Assembly: GCA_033344815.1 (NCBI GenBank)
Contig: JAWPMR010000001.1
Location: 2,838,136-2,902,135, forward strand
DNA from: Paracoccaceae bacterium
Lineage (GTDB): Bacteria > Pseudomonadota > Alphaproteobacteria > Rhodobacterales > Rhodobacteraceae
Direction of reading: 5' to 3'
Length of the DNA: 64,000 nt
Positions 31,665-40,893 of the stretch are shown here, in pieces (the stretch's first letter is position 1; the number at the start of each line of letters is the position of its first letter). The translations under genes and the position numbers were made by a program. Below the pieces are notes generated by a model. That model made no database searches, was not told the origin of the DNA, and worked only from the letters and a program-made list of their open reading frames with translations.

Positions 31665-34238
31665 GTGCCAAAAGAACTGCAAAAAGGATTGAGCGCGCGC
31701 GACGTTCTTTTGGCCCGCGAGACATACGGCTGGAATGAACTGCCGACCGTCAAAAAAGCCGGGCCGTGGCGCGTTCTTTTGCGGCAGTTTTCAAGCTTCC
31801 TGGTTTTGATCCTCATCCTCGCTGCAGCGGTCGCATTGGCTTTGGGCGAGCGCATGGATGCGGTAACCATCGGATTGGTGGTCTTCCTGAACGCGGGTCT
31901 GGGGTTTGTTCAGGAATGGAAGGCTGAAACCGCGCTGACAGCCCTGCGCGAGCTGCTGTCACCGCAAGCCATGGTCTTGCGAGACGGCCAGGAACAGAGC
32001 GTTCCCGCGAGGGACATTGTGCCGGGAGACCTGTTGGTGCTCGCACCCGGAGCCAAAATCGCGGCGGATGCCACTGTTGTGCAGTCAACCCAATTGAGTG
32101 TCGATGAAAGCATTCTGACCGGCGAGTCGGTGGCCGTAAGCAAGGACCCGGATACGGATGAAAGCCAGGTTTTCGCGGGCACGTCGGTGACCGGCGGACG
32201 TGCAGAGGCACTGGTCGTCTCAACGGGGACTGCAACAGAATTCGGAAAGATCGCATTACTGACCGGATCCGTTGGTGCCAAAACCACCAATTTGCAGAAA
32301 AAACTGGGGGGCCTTGCCTATCAACTCGGTATCGCCGCCCTTGTGGTGGCAGGTGGTGTGACACTGCTTGGTCTGCTCTTGGGCAGAGACCTTGCGGAAA
32401 TGGTTATGACCGGGCTGTCCTTGTCAGTGGCCATGGTTCCCGAAGGATTGCCGGCCGTTGTAACCATTACCCTCGCCCTGGGCGCTACTGCCATGGTGCG
32501 GCAAAAAGCCTTGGCCCGCCGCTTGCAGGCCGTTGAGACGCTCGGGGCCGCGTCTGTGATCTGTACCGACAAGACCGGCACATTGACCGAAAACAAGATG
32601 ACGGCAACCTGTATCTGGACAGTGGATCGCAGCTATGGCGTTACCGGAACAGGATATGACCCGGCTGGACATATCGCATTGGAAGGCAGACGCATTCGCG
32701 CGGCGGATGACGCTGTTCTGAAGGCTGTTTTGCGGACAGGTCTGCACTGTAGCCACGCGCGATTGCGGCAAGAAGGCCCCACGTGGCATATGATTGGTGC
32801 GCCAACGGAAGGTGCGCTGATTACGCTGGGCTACAAGGGGTGGTGTGAACTGCCGGATGAGCGTGGGCTACTGGCGGAAATTCCATTCAGCAGTGACCGC
32901 AAAAGAATGAGCGTTTTGTACCAGACAGACACGGCATGCACGATCTTGACCAAGGGAGCACCGGAAAATGTGCTTGAGATCTGTACGGCTGTGATGAGCC
33001 AAGACGGGGTCCGCTCGATAACGCCATCGGACATAGATGAAATAACAAAGGCGTATGCCCAGCTTGCGCAACAGGGCCTGCGTGTCATCGCCCTTGCCAG
33101 TCGGGATGCGCCCGACCAGAACATCTCCGAATGTGACATGACGTTTCTTGGTCTGGTCGGGCTGATTGACCCGCCTCGTTCGGAGGTTCGAAACGCCATC
33201 GCCCTGGCGCGCACAGCCGGGATCCGGGTGATCATGATCACAGGTGACAGCCCCGTGACAGCCGAGGCCATTGCTGCGCAACTGTCTCTGGTTGTAACAG
33301 AAAAGCTTACAGGCGACGATCTCGACAAGCTGGATGATCTGGCCCTGAACACGGTCTTGGCAGGCGACGTTCTTTTTGCGCGGACCAGACCCGAGCAAAA
33401 AATGCGGATCGTCTCGGCTTTGCAGAGGCAAGGTCAGATCGTGGCCATGACGGGGGATGGTGTGAATGACGCGCCTGCTCTCCGACAGGCCGATATTGGC
33501 GTTTCGATGGGCATCAGGGGCACGGATGTCGCACGAGACGCTTCTGATCTGGTTCTTCTGGACGACAATTTCGCGACGATCGTACGGGCGATCCGCGAAG
33601 GCCGGCGTCAATTCGCGAACGTGCAGAAATTTGTGCGTTACCTGCTGTCATCCAATGCAGGTGAAGTGATTGCGCTCGTTGTTAATATTGCGATTGGCGG
33701 CCCATTGATATTTCTCGCCACTCAAATTCTATGGATGAATCTGGTAACTGATGGGGTCACGGCCGTGGCGTTGGGCCTGGAGAAATCCGAGCCAGATCAG
33801 ATGCGCCAGGCCCCACGTCGCAAAGACACGGCAATTCTGGGGCTCAGCGGGCTCACAACGATTGTCCTGCTGGGTACCTACACCGGACTGTCCAGCCTGT
33901 GGATTTTCTTTCACCTGATGGATCAGGGCGTCGAGTTGGCGCGCACCACCGCATTCACGGCCATGGTTGTTTTCGAAAAGGTCAGCGTTTTCGCCTTCAG
34001 GTCACTGCATTTGCCCGGATGGCGCATTGGCTGGCTTACCAACCCGTTTCTTCTGGGCGCGCTTGTCCTAACGCTTGGCGCTCAGATCGCAGCTGTGTAC
34101 TGGAGCCCTTTGCAGGCGATGTTGCAAACGGTGCCAATGAGTTTGAATGAATGGGTCTGGATTGGCATCTTTGCGCTTCCGATTGTCATTGTGCCCGAAG
34201 CCCTGAAAACGCTTCGGCTCATCACTCATCGTACATGA
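31665..34238 (+). CDS. P-type cation ATPase, Ca-pump (P2A) type
   Basis: An 857-residue P-type ATPase with an N-terminal cation-ATPase domain, TGES at 152-155, VPEGLP at 258-263 (metal-binding helix M4), phosphorylation site DKTGT with Asp302, and hinge motif GDGVNDAPAL. The PEGL motif and C-terminal six-helix domain point to calcium or related divalent cation export. It starts with GTG at 31665. Its last 13 bp overlap the convergent exchanger gene, so the two Ca-handling genes are paired. Confidence 0.9.
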   Translation: MPKELQKGLSARDVLLARETYGWNELPTVKKAGPWRVLLRQFSSFLVLILILAAAVALALGERMDAVTIGLVVFLNAGLGFVQEWKAETALTALRELLSPQAMVLRDGQEQSVPARDIVPGDLLVLAPGAKIAADATVVQSTQLSVDESILTGESVAVSKDPDTDESQVFAGTSVTGGRAEALVVSTGTATEFGKIALLTGSVGAKTTNLQKKLGGLAYQLGIAALVVAGGVTLLGLLLGRDLAEMVMTGLSLSVAMVPEGLPAVVTITLALGATAMVRQKALARRLQAVETLGAASVICTDKTGTLTENKMTATCIWTVDRSYGVTGTGYDPAGHIALEGRRIRAADDAVLKAVLRTGLHCSHARLRQEGPTWHMIGAPTEGALITLGYKGWCELPDERGLLAEIPFSSDRKRMSVLYQTDTACTILTKGAPENVLEICTAVMSQDGVRSITPSDIDEITKAYAQLAQQGLRVIALASRDAPDQNISECDMTFLGLVGLIDPPRSEVRNAIALARTAGIRVIMITGDSPVTAEAIAAQLSLVVTEKLTGDDLDKLDDLALNTVLAGDVLFARTRPEQKMRIVSALQRQGQIVAMTGDGVNDAPALRQADIGVSMGIRGTDVARDASDLVLLDDNFATIVRAIREGRRQFANVQKFVRYLLSSNAGEVIALVVNIAIGGPLIFLATQILWMNLVTDGVTAVALGLEKSEPDQMRQAPRRKDTAILGLSGLTTIVLLGTYTGLSSLWIFFHLMDQGVELARTTAFTAMVVFEKVSVFAFRSLHLPGWRIGWLTNPFLLGALVLTLGAQIAAVYWSPLQAMLQTVPMSLNEWVWIGIFALPIVIVPEALKTLRLITHRT

Positions 34239-35263
34239 TAATAGGCAAGCAGACTGGCCACAAAGGTGGCGAGTACCAACAGTGAATCCAGTCCAAATGC
34301 GCCAATTCTGGGTTTGCGGCGCACGATCAGTCCAATGAGATAGATCGCCGTTACGACCAGACCAAACGCCAGGGCCAGGCTGACTGTCCGGGATGTCTGC
34401 TGCAGGATGGGTCCACCGCGAAACAGGATGTCGGCGGGAAAAACCAACACAAGCATTATCAGATTGCTCCCGAATATGTTGGAAATTGCCATGGTATATG
34501 CGCCAATGCGGACGGCGGCGATGCTGGTTGTGAGTTCTGGCAAGGAGGTGGCGGCCGCCAGTAGCGTGACCCCGATGAAGCCGGTGCCAAGACCCGATTG
34601 ATCCGCGATGCGTTCGGCAAACAAGACCAGGAAAAGGCCAAAAAAAAGAATCGCAAGACAAGCCCCAACAGTCTGCCAGAATAGTGATTTGTCTGACGCC
34701 TGCGTCAAGCCGGTGGGCGCGGGGAAAGCCAGCGGATCAGGGTCGGGCAGATCAACAGGAACCCAGTCGCTGCTGTTGTCATATTGCCTCAGTAGCCAGA
34801 TCGCGCCGATGTAGAACACCGCGATGCAAACGCTGCCGAGGCCAACGCCAGCGATCACAAATGTTTCCCCGAGATTTGTGATGATCAGGGCCACCGAAAG
34901 CAATAGGACCAGCAAGGTGGCTTCAAGCGCGTGATTGGCCTTGCGAGGATAGTTGGTTATGGGTCCCCGGGCCCAGAAATCGGACATGGCCAGGATGGCC
35001 GTTTGCAGTGCAATACCGCCAAAAAGATTGTTCAGAACAAGGTCTCGGGCCTGACTGATGGCAGCTGTCAGTGTCGTGGCAATCTCGGGCAGGGACGTTG
35101 CCAGCGAGAGCAGCAACAGACCGACAAGCGATTTGGCCAGTTTGAAACGGTCGGCCAATGCATCCGCCAAATATGCCAGTCTCGCTCCGGCAATCCAGAC
35201 CGCGGTCGCGCAACAGGCGAAGAACACAAGACTTTGCAAGAGCGTGGTCACAGGAATTTGCAT
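34226..35263 (-). CDS. Ca2+/Na+ (CaCA family) exchanger
   Basis: A 345-residue antiporter with the two inverted alpha-repeats of the family, LSLATSLPEIATTLTAA and AAATSLPELTTSIAAV, each with the SLPE cation-binding motif and a following NxxGxN-like strand (NIFGSNL). It probably exports calcium using an ion gradient. I chose the ATG at 35263; the frame runs to 35383, but that extension crosses the promoter. It shares an FNR-like box at 35297-35310 with the divergent VIT gene. Confidence 0.88.
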   Translation of the reverse strand: MQIPVTTLLQSLVFFACCATAVWIAGARLAYLADALADRFKLAKSLVGLLLLSLATSLPEIATTLTAAISQARDLVLNNLFGGIALQTAILAMSDFWARGPITNYPRKANHALEATLLVLLLSVALIITNLGETFVIAGVGLGSVCIAVFYIGAIWLLRQYDNSSDWVPVDLPDPDPLAFPAPTGLTQASDKSLFWQTVGACLAILFFGLFLVLFAERIADQSGLGTGFIGVTLLAAATSLPELTTSIAAVRIGAYTMAISNIFGSNLIMLVLVFPADILFRGGPILQQTSRTVSLALAFGLVVTAIYLIGLIVRRKPRIGAFGLDSLLVLATFVASLLAYYHVR

Positions 35264-35296
35264 GATGTCGAGATAGCAAGGATGTTCCCGGTCCCT

Positions 35297-35310
35297 TTGA
35301 TTTCGCTCAA
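35297..35310. promoter_or_regulatory. FNR/FixK-like box (one mismatch)
   Basis: TTGAT-TTCG-CTCAA, midway between the exchanger start (34 bp) and the VIT start (34 bp). Confidence 0.6.
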
Positions 35311-35343
35311 TCCGGGAGAGATTACCATGTGCAGGATAGAGGC

Positions 35344-36060
35344 ATGACGAGCGAGCATGGACACAGTCCCAGGGAAATCGCACGGCGCCTTTCGGAAAAG
35401 CAGCGCGCCGGGCATCTCAAGGACATGATTTACGGCGGAATCGACGGGGCAGTCACGACTTTTGCAATCGTTGCCGGTGTTGAAGGGGCAGGGTTGTCGC
35501 ATGGGATCATCGTGACCCTTGGCCTGGCCAACATCATCGCCGATGGGTTCTCCATGGCGGCCAGCAACTACTCGGGCACAAAAGCAGAACTGGACGACCG
35601 CAGGCGGATCATTCAGACCGAAGAACGGCATATCGCGGATTACCCCGAGGGAGAGATGGAGGAACTCAGGCAAATCTTGCAAAGACGCGGCTTGACAGGT
35701 GACCTGTTGGATCAGGCAACCGCAGCGATTGCCCGGAACAAGGAAAACTGGATCGGACTCATGCTGACCGATGAGTATGGACTCGCGAGCGTTGAACCCG
35801 AACCGACGCGCGCGGCTGTTGCAACCTTTGTGGCCTTTCTCGTCGCGGGTTCGATACCTCTGATACCCTTTGTTCTGGGGCTTGATGACGCATTCATAAG
35901 TTCGGTTCTTGTAACGCTTCTGACGTTCTTCCTGATCGGAAGCGGCAAGAGCCGCTGGTCACTTTCAAGCTGGTGGCGATCGGGCAGTGAAACGCTTCTG
36001 ATTGGCGGGGTCGCAGCCCTCCTCGCCTATGCGGTTGGAGGTCTTTTCCATCCCGGTTGA
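35344..36060 (+). CDS. VIT1/CCC1 family Fe/Mn transporter
   Basis: A 238-residue membrane protein with GGIDGAVTTFAIVAGVEGAG and the ADGFSMAASNY motif of VIT/CCC1 transporters, a cytoplasmic metal-binding helical region (about 80-150, rich in Glu) and C-terminal helices. It moves ferrous iron or manganese out of the cytoplasm. The ATG at 35344 has GGATAGAGG upstream. Unlike mbfA at the left edge it has no ferritin domain. Confidence 0.88.
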   Translation: MTSEHGHSPREIARRLSEKQRAGHLKDMIYGGIDGAVTTFAIVAGVEGAGLSHGIIVTLGLANIIADGFSMAASNYSGTKAELDDRRRIIQTEERHIADYPEGEMEELRQILQRRGLTGDLLDQATAAIARNKENWIGLMLTDEYGLASVEPEPTRAAVATFVAFLVAGSIPLIPFVLGLDDAFISSVLVTLLTFFLIGSGKSRWSLSSWWRSGSETLLIGGVAALLAYAVGGLFHPG

Positions 36061-36066
36061 CGTTGC

Positions 36067-36080
36067 TTGAGTTATGTCAA
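36067..36080. promoter_or_regulatory. FNR/FixK-like box (core only)
   Basis: TTGA-GTTATG-TCAA keeps the TTGA-N6-TCAA core and lies 48 bp before the site-2 protease start. Confidence 0.5.
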
Positions 36081-36128
36081 TTGGTCCAGCGCGCGGACCT
36101 TTAATGTCACTGCAAAGGCGAGGCGATC

Positions 36129-37295
36129 ATGTTTGCAAATTCGGTAAAGCTTTTCTCTCTCAACAACTTCGATATCAAGGTTGATCCGAGTTGGCTGCTT
36201 ATTGCCGCGCTTGTGACCTGGAGCCTGTCTCGCCAGTATTTTCCAGAGGTTCTGCCCGGTGCGGAAACGTCGGTTTACCTGATGTTGGCTGTGACTGCGA
36301 TGCTGGGCCTGTTCGCTTCGCTCTTGTTGCACGAGTTGGCACATTCCGTTGTGGCGCGCCATCTTGGCGTCCCCATCAAGAGCATCACTCTTTTCCTTTT
36401 TGGCGGCGTGGCTGAACTGGAGGCTGAACCGAACTCTGCGCGCGCGGAATTCTGGATCGCCGTTGCAGGGCCGGTGATGTCGTTCTGCCTGGCATTGGGG
36501 TTCTGGGTATTGGATGTCGTCGCGATATGGTCCGGCCTGCCAGAAACCATATCCGCGGTTCTCTACTATCTGGCTCTGATCAACCTGATCCTCGCGGTTT
36601 TCAATCTGCTGCCGGCTTTCCCGCTGGATGGCGGTCGCGTACTGCGCGCCGTGCTGTGGCACCAGACGGGCGATCTGCTGTCCGCAACCCGCCACGCAGC
36701 GCGATCAGGAACCTATCTTGCCTATGTCCTTATGGGAATTGGCGTGATCGCCCTGTTCCAAGGATTGGTCGTGTCCGGGATGTGGCAAATCATGATTGGT
36801 GGTTTCCTGCTGCTGGCCGCGCGCGCCAGCTACACGCAACAGCTCTCAAAGGTCGCTTTTGAAGGTCGGACTGTTGGATCACTGATGACCAAAGGCCCGA
36901 TTGTGGTCGGCCCTGACATGACTTTGGCTGAGTTCGTGAACCACATCATGTTGGAAAAGCACGTCAGTTTTGCGCCGGTTATCGAAGACGGCATTTTGCT
37001 TGGCCACATAGACGCGTCTGTCTTGTCCGGAATTGATCGTGAGAATTGGGCCAACACGCGGGTTTGCGATGTTTTCGTAGGCCTGGATTCAGAAGCAATA
37101 ACACAAGCCGATGTTCCGATCCCCGACCTGCTTGAAACAATCTCAAGAACCGGCCGCAGAAAATTCATGGTCGTCTCTGACCATGACTTGTTGGGGATCG
37201 TCACCCTATCCGACTTAACCCGCTATCTGAAGGCCGGTATCCCGTCTCAAAACGGAAATGAAAACCTAAGCGCACCACCGATCTCAAGACACTGA
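36129..37295 (+). CDS. Site-2 protease (M50B) with CBS domains
   Basis: A 388-residue membrane metalloprotease. HELAH at residues 68-72 gives the zinc site, and FNLLPAFPLDGGRVLRA gives the second motif with the catalytic Asp. A C-terminal pair of CBS domains (about 245-370) probably senses adenine nucleotides. Such rhomboid-like S2P proteins cut membrane anchors of regulators, but some act in stress adaptation. FNR-type core upstream; next to VIT on the same strand. Confidence 0.9.
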   Translation: MFANSVKLFSLNNFDIKVDPSWLLIAALVTWSLSRQYFPEVLPGAETSVYLMLAVTAMLGLFASLLLHELAHSVVARHLGVPIKSITLFLFGGVAELEAEPNSARAEFWIAVAGPVMSFCLALGFWVLDVVAIWSGLPETISAVLYYLALINLILAVFNLLPAFPLDGGRVLRAVLWHQTGDLLSATRHAARSGTYLAYVLMGIGVIALFQGLVVSGMWQIMIGGFLLLAARASYTQQLSKVAFEGRTVGSLMTKGPIVVGPDMTLAEFVNHIMLEKHVSFAPVIEDGILLGHIDASVLSGIDRENWANTRVCDVFVGLDSEAITQADVPIPDLLETISRTGRRKFMVVSDHDLLGIVTLSDLTRYLKAGIPSQNGNENLSAPPISRH

Positions 37296-37392
37296 ACAAT
37301 TCCAGGAGAAGGTTTTGAACAAAGGGTTTTGGATTGAGAAAGCGATGTCTGTCTAGTTCGCAAGTGGCCTTTTTTGATGTGGTCACATGAGA

Positions 37393-37839
37393 TCAAACCA
37401 TGGAGAGACAAGCACATTTGGCCAGATGATTGATACGTTGAGTCGTGCTCCCCAAAACGACGCTCGAAATGCCACTCAAGCCGCGTCGCCCCGTGACAAT
37501 CAAATCAGCTTCAATCTCATCAGCGTGCAAAAGGATCTCGGTTGCTGCGTCACCGTGTGGCATGTGCGTTTTGACCGCCTCAAAGCCGACATCTGCCGCG
37601 ATCTTGAGGGCATCATCCAGAACCTTTTGCCCCGCTCTTTCAATCTCGTCAAAACTTGGCATGGTGATCGCCGCATGATATCCGGCGAGGGCACCAAGAA
37701 CAAAGGCTGCGGTCTCTGCATGCGGAACATGCACCAGCGTCACGGTGCCGCTGTAATGTCTGGCAAGATCGAAGGCAAAGCGCGCGCCCTTCTTCGCTTT
37801 TTCTGACCCGTCGAGGCCGACAATGATCTGTCTGAACAA
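37393..37839 (-). CDS. Universal stress protein (UspA type)
   Basis: A 148-residue single-domain Usp with the ATP-binding pattern GRRGLSGISSVVLGSTTQ. It starts with TTG at 37839, with AAAGGA six bases upstream. It follows the host-attachment-type gene on the same strand by 33 bp and is probably driven by the FNR box at 38363. Confidence 0.9.
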   Translation of the reverse strand: MFRQIIVGLDGSEKAKKGARFAFDLARHYSGTVTLVHVPHAETAAFVLGALAGYHAAITMPSFDEIERAGQKVLDDALKIAADVGFEAVKTHMPHGDAATEILLHADEIEADLIVTGRRGLSGISSVVLGSTTQRINHLAKCACLSMV

Positions 37840-37872
37840 TGGTTTTCCTTTCTGTAAAATACCGAGTGGCGC

Positions 37873-38310
37873 TCAAATCGGAACCAAGTCACCAAGGTGG
37901 AATTCAACGGCCTCGATTGGTTGATTAGACAGATCCTTTGGTATTTCCCCCAATAGAACCGCTTGCAGGCAGGCATCCAGTTCCGCCCGAAGCAAGCCCA
38001 ACATGTGTGGGCCCGCAATCAATATGAGCCTGTCAAACCGCTTTTGTATTCGGGCTTTTCTGATCTGTTCCATCGCTGTTTTTGCAAAGCGTACGTCCGT
38101 CTTTTCCTGCGGATCGATTTGCGCCACCGCTGCCCTTCCCGGACCGGCAATACTATGCCCAACACCGGCTCTTTCATTTCGCGCCTTTGTGTCAGGCGCG
38201 ATCATGGTCTGCCCCTTGACCGGGCTCAACCCGTTACCGGGCCCACGATGCGCAAAAACGTTGACTGACCGTGCATTCGCCAACACCACCCATGTGACAA
38301 TTGGTTTCAT
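37873..38310 (-). CDS. Host attachment family protein (PF10116-like)
   Basis: A 145-residue protein opening with ATWVV-like VTWVVLANARSVNVFAHRGPG and containing a C-terminal FDRLILIAGPHMLGLLRAEL segment, the pattern of proteins first named for attachment of Agrobacterium to host cells and now seen as eRF1-fold domain proteins. Real function unclear. GGAG precedes the ATG at 38310. A perfect FNR box lies 52 bp upstream. Confidence 0.8.
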   Translation of the reverse strand: MKPIVTWVVLANARSVNVFAHRGPGNGLSPVKGQTMIAPDTKARNERAGVGHSIAGPGRAAVAQIDPQEKTDVRFAKTAMEQIRKARIQKRFDRLILIAGPHMLGLLRAELDACLQAVLLGEIPKDLSNQPIEAVEFHLGDLVPI

Positions 38311-38362
38311 TTTTGTCTCCGCGTTGTTTTTTGGGAGCATCGCAAATCAACCAAGGCCTCGC

Positions 38363-38376
38363 TTGATGCAAATCAA
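38363..38376. promoter_or_regulatory. FNR/FixK box (perfect)
   Basis: TTGAT-GCAA-ATCAA, midway between the host-attachment-type gene (52 bp) and the hybrid kinase gene (56 bp). Confidence 0.88.
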
Positions 38377-38432
38377 TTCGGGCTTGCGCCTTGCGCACAG
38401 GGTTTGGCAGGCTGAAAGCAGAGGTGATGCAT

Positions 38433-39983
38433 ATGGTCAACAGTTTGGAAGACAGTGCAGTTTTAAATGCCATAATGGAGGCAGCTGTTGATGCGATGGT
38501 CGTGTCGGATCAATCGGGTACACTGCTGCGGGTAAATACGGCAGCCGCCAGAATGTTTCAACTGTCTCCCAAGGACATGGTGGGGCAAAGCGTCAACATA
38601 TTGATGCCTGAAGCTCTGGCGAAACTGCATGACGGGTTCATGTCTCATCACCTGAAGACAGGCGAAAAACGCATCATTGACCTCGGACGCGATGTGGAGG
38701 GCAAGCGCCAAGACGGCACGGTGTTCCCGCTTCACCTCTCGGTCGGTCATGCAACGGTCGGTGCGCGACGCTTGTTTGTCGCAATACTGCATGATTTGAC
38801 CCACAGAAAAGCGACCGAGGCGGCGTTGGCACGATCACAGAGGTTGGATGCCATTGGTCAAATGACGGGTGGTATCTCGCATGACTTCAACAATCTTTTG
38901 ACGCTGATCATCGGAAATCTGGAGTTGCTTGAGTTGCGCGGGGCAGATGCGCGCCAGCTTCCCTTGGTCAAAGATGCGCTTGAAGCTGCAGAGTTGGGGT
39001 CTGATCTGACAACACGCTTGATGGTTTTTGCGCGGCGCTCAACCCTGCATCCTGTCAAGTCGGATCTGCGTGAACTTTGCAGAGATACTTTGAAAATCCT
39101 CAAGCGAACGCTCGGGGTTCCTTTCAAGATAAAAACCGACTTTGCGGATGATCTGCATCCAGTGATGATCGACCCTGTGCAACTCCAATCCACGCTCATG
39201 AATCTATCACTCAATGCGCGGGATGCCATGCAGGCGGGAGGCGAATTGTTGTTTTCAATTGCAAACGTTACCATCGATGACAGCTACATGGCACAGGAAA
39301 CCGATATGGAACCGGGTGACTATGTCCGGCTGTCGGTTAGCGACGACGGCGCGGGAATGAGCCTTGAAGCGCAAAGGCGCGCATTTGAGCCGTTTTTCAC
39401 AACCAAATCCGAGCACGGCGGCACCGGTTTGGGCCTTGCAATGGTTTATGGGTTTGTACGGCAATCGGGGGGGCATATCACCCTTTATAGCGAAATCGGG
39501 CATGGGACGAGCTTTGGTCTGTATTTCCCGGCTGTGCACGCTTCAGACACCCATGTTGGCGCAGCTCTGGCCCCTGATAGCAAGACCGGAATACCACGCG
39601 GTCGCGGCGAAAAAATACTTATCGTTGAGGACAACATTCGCGTGCGCAAGCTGTCCATTGAGCGGATTCGTGATCTGGGATTTGAGACGGTGGAGGCTGA
39701 AAGTGGAGATCAGGCCTATCGAATGCTGAAAAACGGCTTGCAGGTTGATCTGGTTTTTTCAGACCTTGTCATGCCCGGCGCGTTGAATGGCTATGATCTT
39801 GCGTCCAAAATTGCCACGGAGTTTCCGAAACTCAAGGTTTTGCTTACTTCCGGGTACGCAAGTGACGTCGTGACCGGGTCTATGACAAGCGATACGCCCA
39901 AAGATATTCTTCACAAACCCTATCGTCAGTCAGACCTCGCAGAACGCCTTCACGCGCTTTTGGCTGAAGCCTCTGAAGACTGA
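38433..39983 (+). CDS. FixL-like heme-PAS hybrid histidine kinase
   Basis: A 516-residue protein with a PAS domain (about 8-125), a HisKA/HATPase module and a C-terminal receiver domain. The PAS domain follows FixL closely. His66 in KLHDGF corresponds to the heme-ligating His of FixL, Arg86 in IIDLGRDVEGKR to the oxygen-sensing Arg, and FPLHLSVG to the following strand. The phosphoacceptor is His150 in GGISHDFNN, and the receiver Asp lies in VFSDLVMPG. It lacks membrane helices and is predicted to be a soluble oxygen sensor. The start at 38433 has AGAGG eight bases upstream. Its end overlaps the convergent response regulator gene by 34 bp. Confidence 0.88.
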   Translation: MVNSLEDSAVLNAIMEAAVDAMVVSDQSGTLLRVNTAAARMFQLSPKDMVGQSVNILMPEALAKLHDGFMSHHLKTGEKRIIDLGRDVEGKRQDGTVFPLHLSVGHATVGARRLFVAILHDLTHRKATEAALARSQRLDAIGQMTGGISHDFNNLLTLIIGNLELLELRGADARQLPLVKDALEAAELGSDLTTRLMVFARRSTLHPVKSDLRELCRDTLKILKRTLGVPFKIKTDFADDLHPVMIDPVQLQSTLMNLSLNARDAMQAGGELLFSIANVTIDDSYMAQETDMEPGDYVRLSVSDDGAGMSLEAQRRAFEPFFTTKSEHGGTGLGLAMVYGFVRQSGGHITLYSEIGHGTSFGLYFPAVHASDTHVGAALAPDSKTGIPRGRGEKILIVEDNIRVRKLSIERIRDLGFETVEAESGDQAYRMLKNGLQVDLVFSDLVMPGALNGYDLASKIATEFPKLKVLLTSGYASDVVTGSMTSDTPKDILHKPYRQSDLAERLHALLAEASED

Positions 39984-40723
39984 ATCTTCTGTACGTCGCA
40001 GGCCATTGTGTAGCCAACACCGCGTACCGTCTTGATCACTTTTGGCGATGAAGGGTCGCGCTCGATTTTCTTGCGCAAACGAGCAATCTGATTATCAATT
40101 GTTCGATCCAGCGGACTCCATTCGATGCCCCCGGTAAGATCCATAAGCTGATCTCGCGACAGTACGCGCTTGGGGCGTTCGAGAAAGACCGAGAGCAATT
40201 TGAAATCACCGCTGGTCAGGCCGCAATCTGAGTTCTTGCGGTCCAATAACTCAAGCCGGTCAGGGATTGCGGTCATCCCGTCAAAGCAGAAGGCCGAACT
40301 GGCCTGCAGGTCCGGTTCTGGCTTGGCCGCTGCGTGCAGCAGCTCGCTTTCTATACGCCCTGTCCGCCGCAATACGCTGCGTATACGCGCTGTTACTTCG
40401 CGCACATGGAACGGTTTCGTGATGTAGTCGTCTGCGCCAACCTCAAGGCCCACAACACGGTCAATCACATCATCTTTTCCGGTCACCATCACAATAGGTA
40501 CCTGAGAGGTGCGTCTGATGTCGCGGGCCAGATCAACGCCATTGTCTCTGCCCAGATGTATGTCCAGTGTTATCAGGCTGATAGGCGTCTGAGCCAGAAT
40601 TTCGAGCGCTTCGCCTGCGGTCTCTGCTTCGCGCACGACAAATCCATCATCCTCAAGCACATTGCACAAAAGAGTCCGGATCTTGGGGTCATCATCGACG
40701 ATCAGGATGGTTTGGTCACTCAC
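39950..40723 (-). CDS. OmpR-family response regulator
   Basis: A 257-residue two-domain regulator: receiver with Asp54 (LITLDIHLG) and DNA-binding winged helix at the C-terminus (LSRDQLMDLTGG, RTIDNQIARLRKKIE, VRGVGYTMAC). It starts with GTG and has GGGGAG upstream. It is convergent with, and overlaps, the FixL-like kinase and is divergent from the FixK-like gene. It may be the kinase's partner instead of FixJ, though FixJ belongs to the NarL class. Confidence 0.9.
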   Translation of the reverse strand: MSDQTILIVDDDPKIRTLLCNVLEDDGFVVREAETAGEALEILAQTPISLITLDIHLGRDNGVDLARDIRRTSQVPIVMVTGKDDVIDRVVGLEVGADDYITKPFHVREVTARIRSVLRRTGRIESELLHAAAKPEPDLQASSAFCFDGMTAIPDRLELLDRKNSDCGLTSGDFKLLSVFLERPKRVLSRDQLMDLTGGIEWSPLDRTIDNQIARLRKKIERDPSSPKVIKTVRGVGYTMACDVQKIQSSEASAKSA

Positions 40724-40893
40724 ACCGCCGTCTCCCCGTGGTTTTTGAATGTCACCCGTCGGATCTGTGCAACCGGTTTACGCAATTCCAGGTCCTGAGC
40801 GTTACAATTTGATACAAAACACTTTCGACAAAGGTTAACGCAAAATACATTCACTGTCCAAGGTGGGCTCAAATCAAACAAGGGGTCCGCCTG

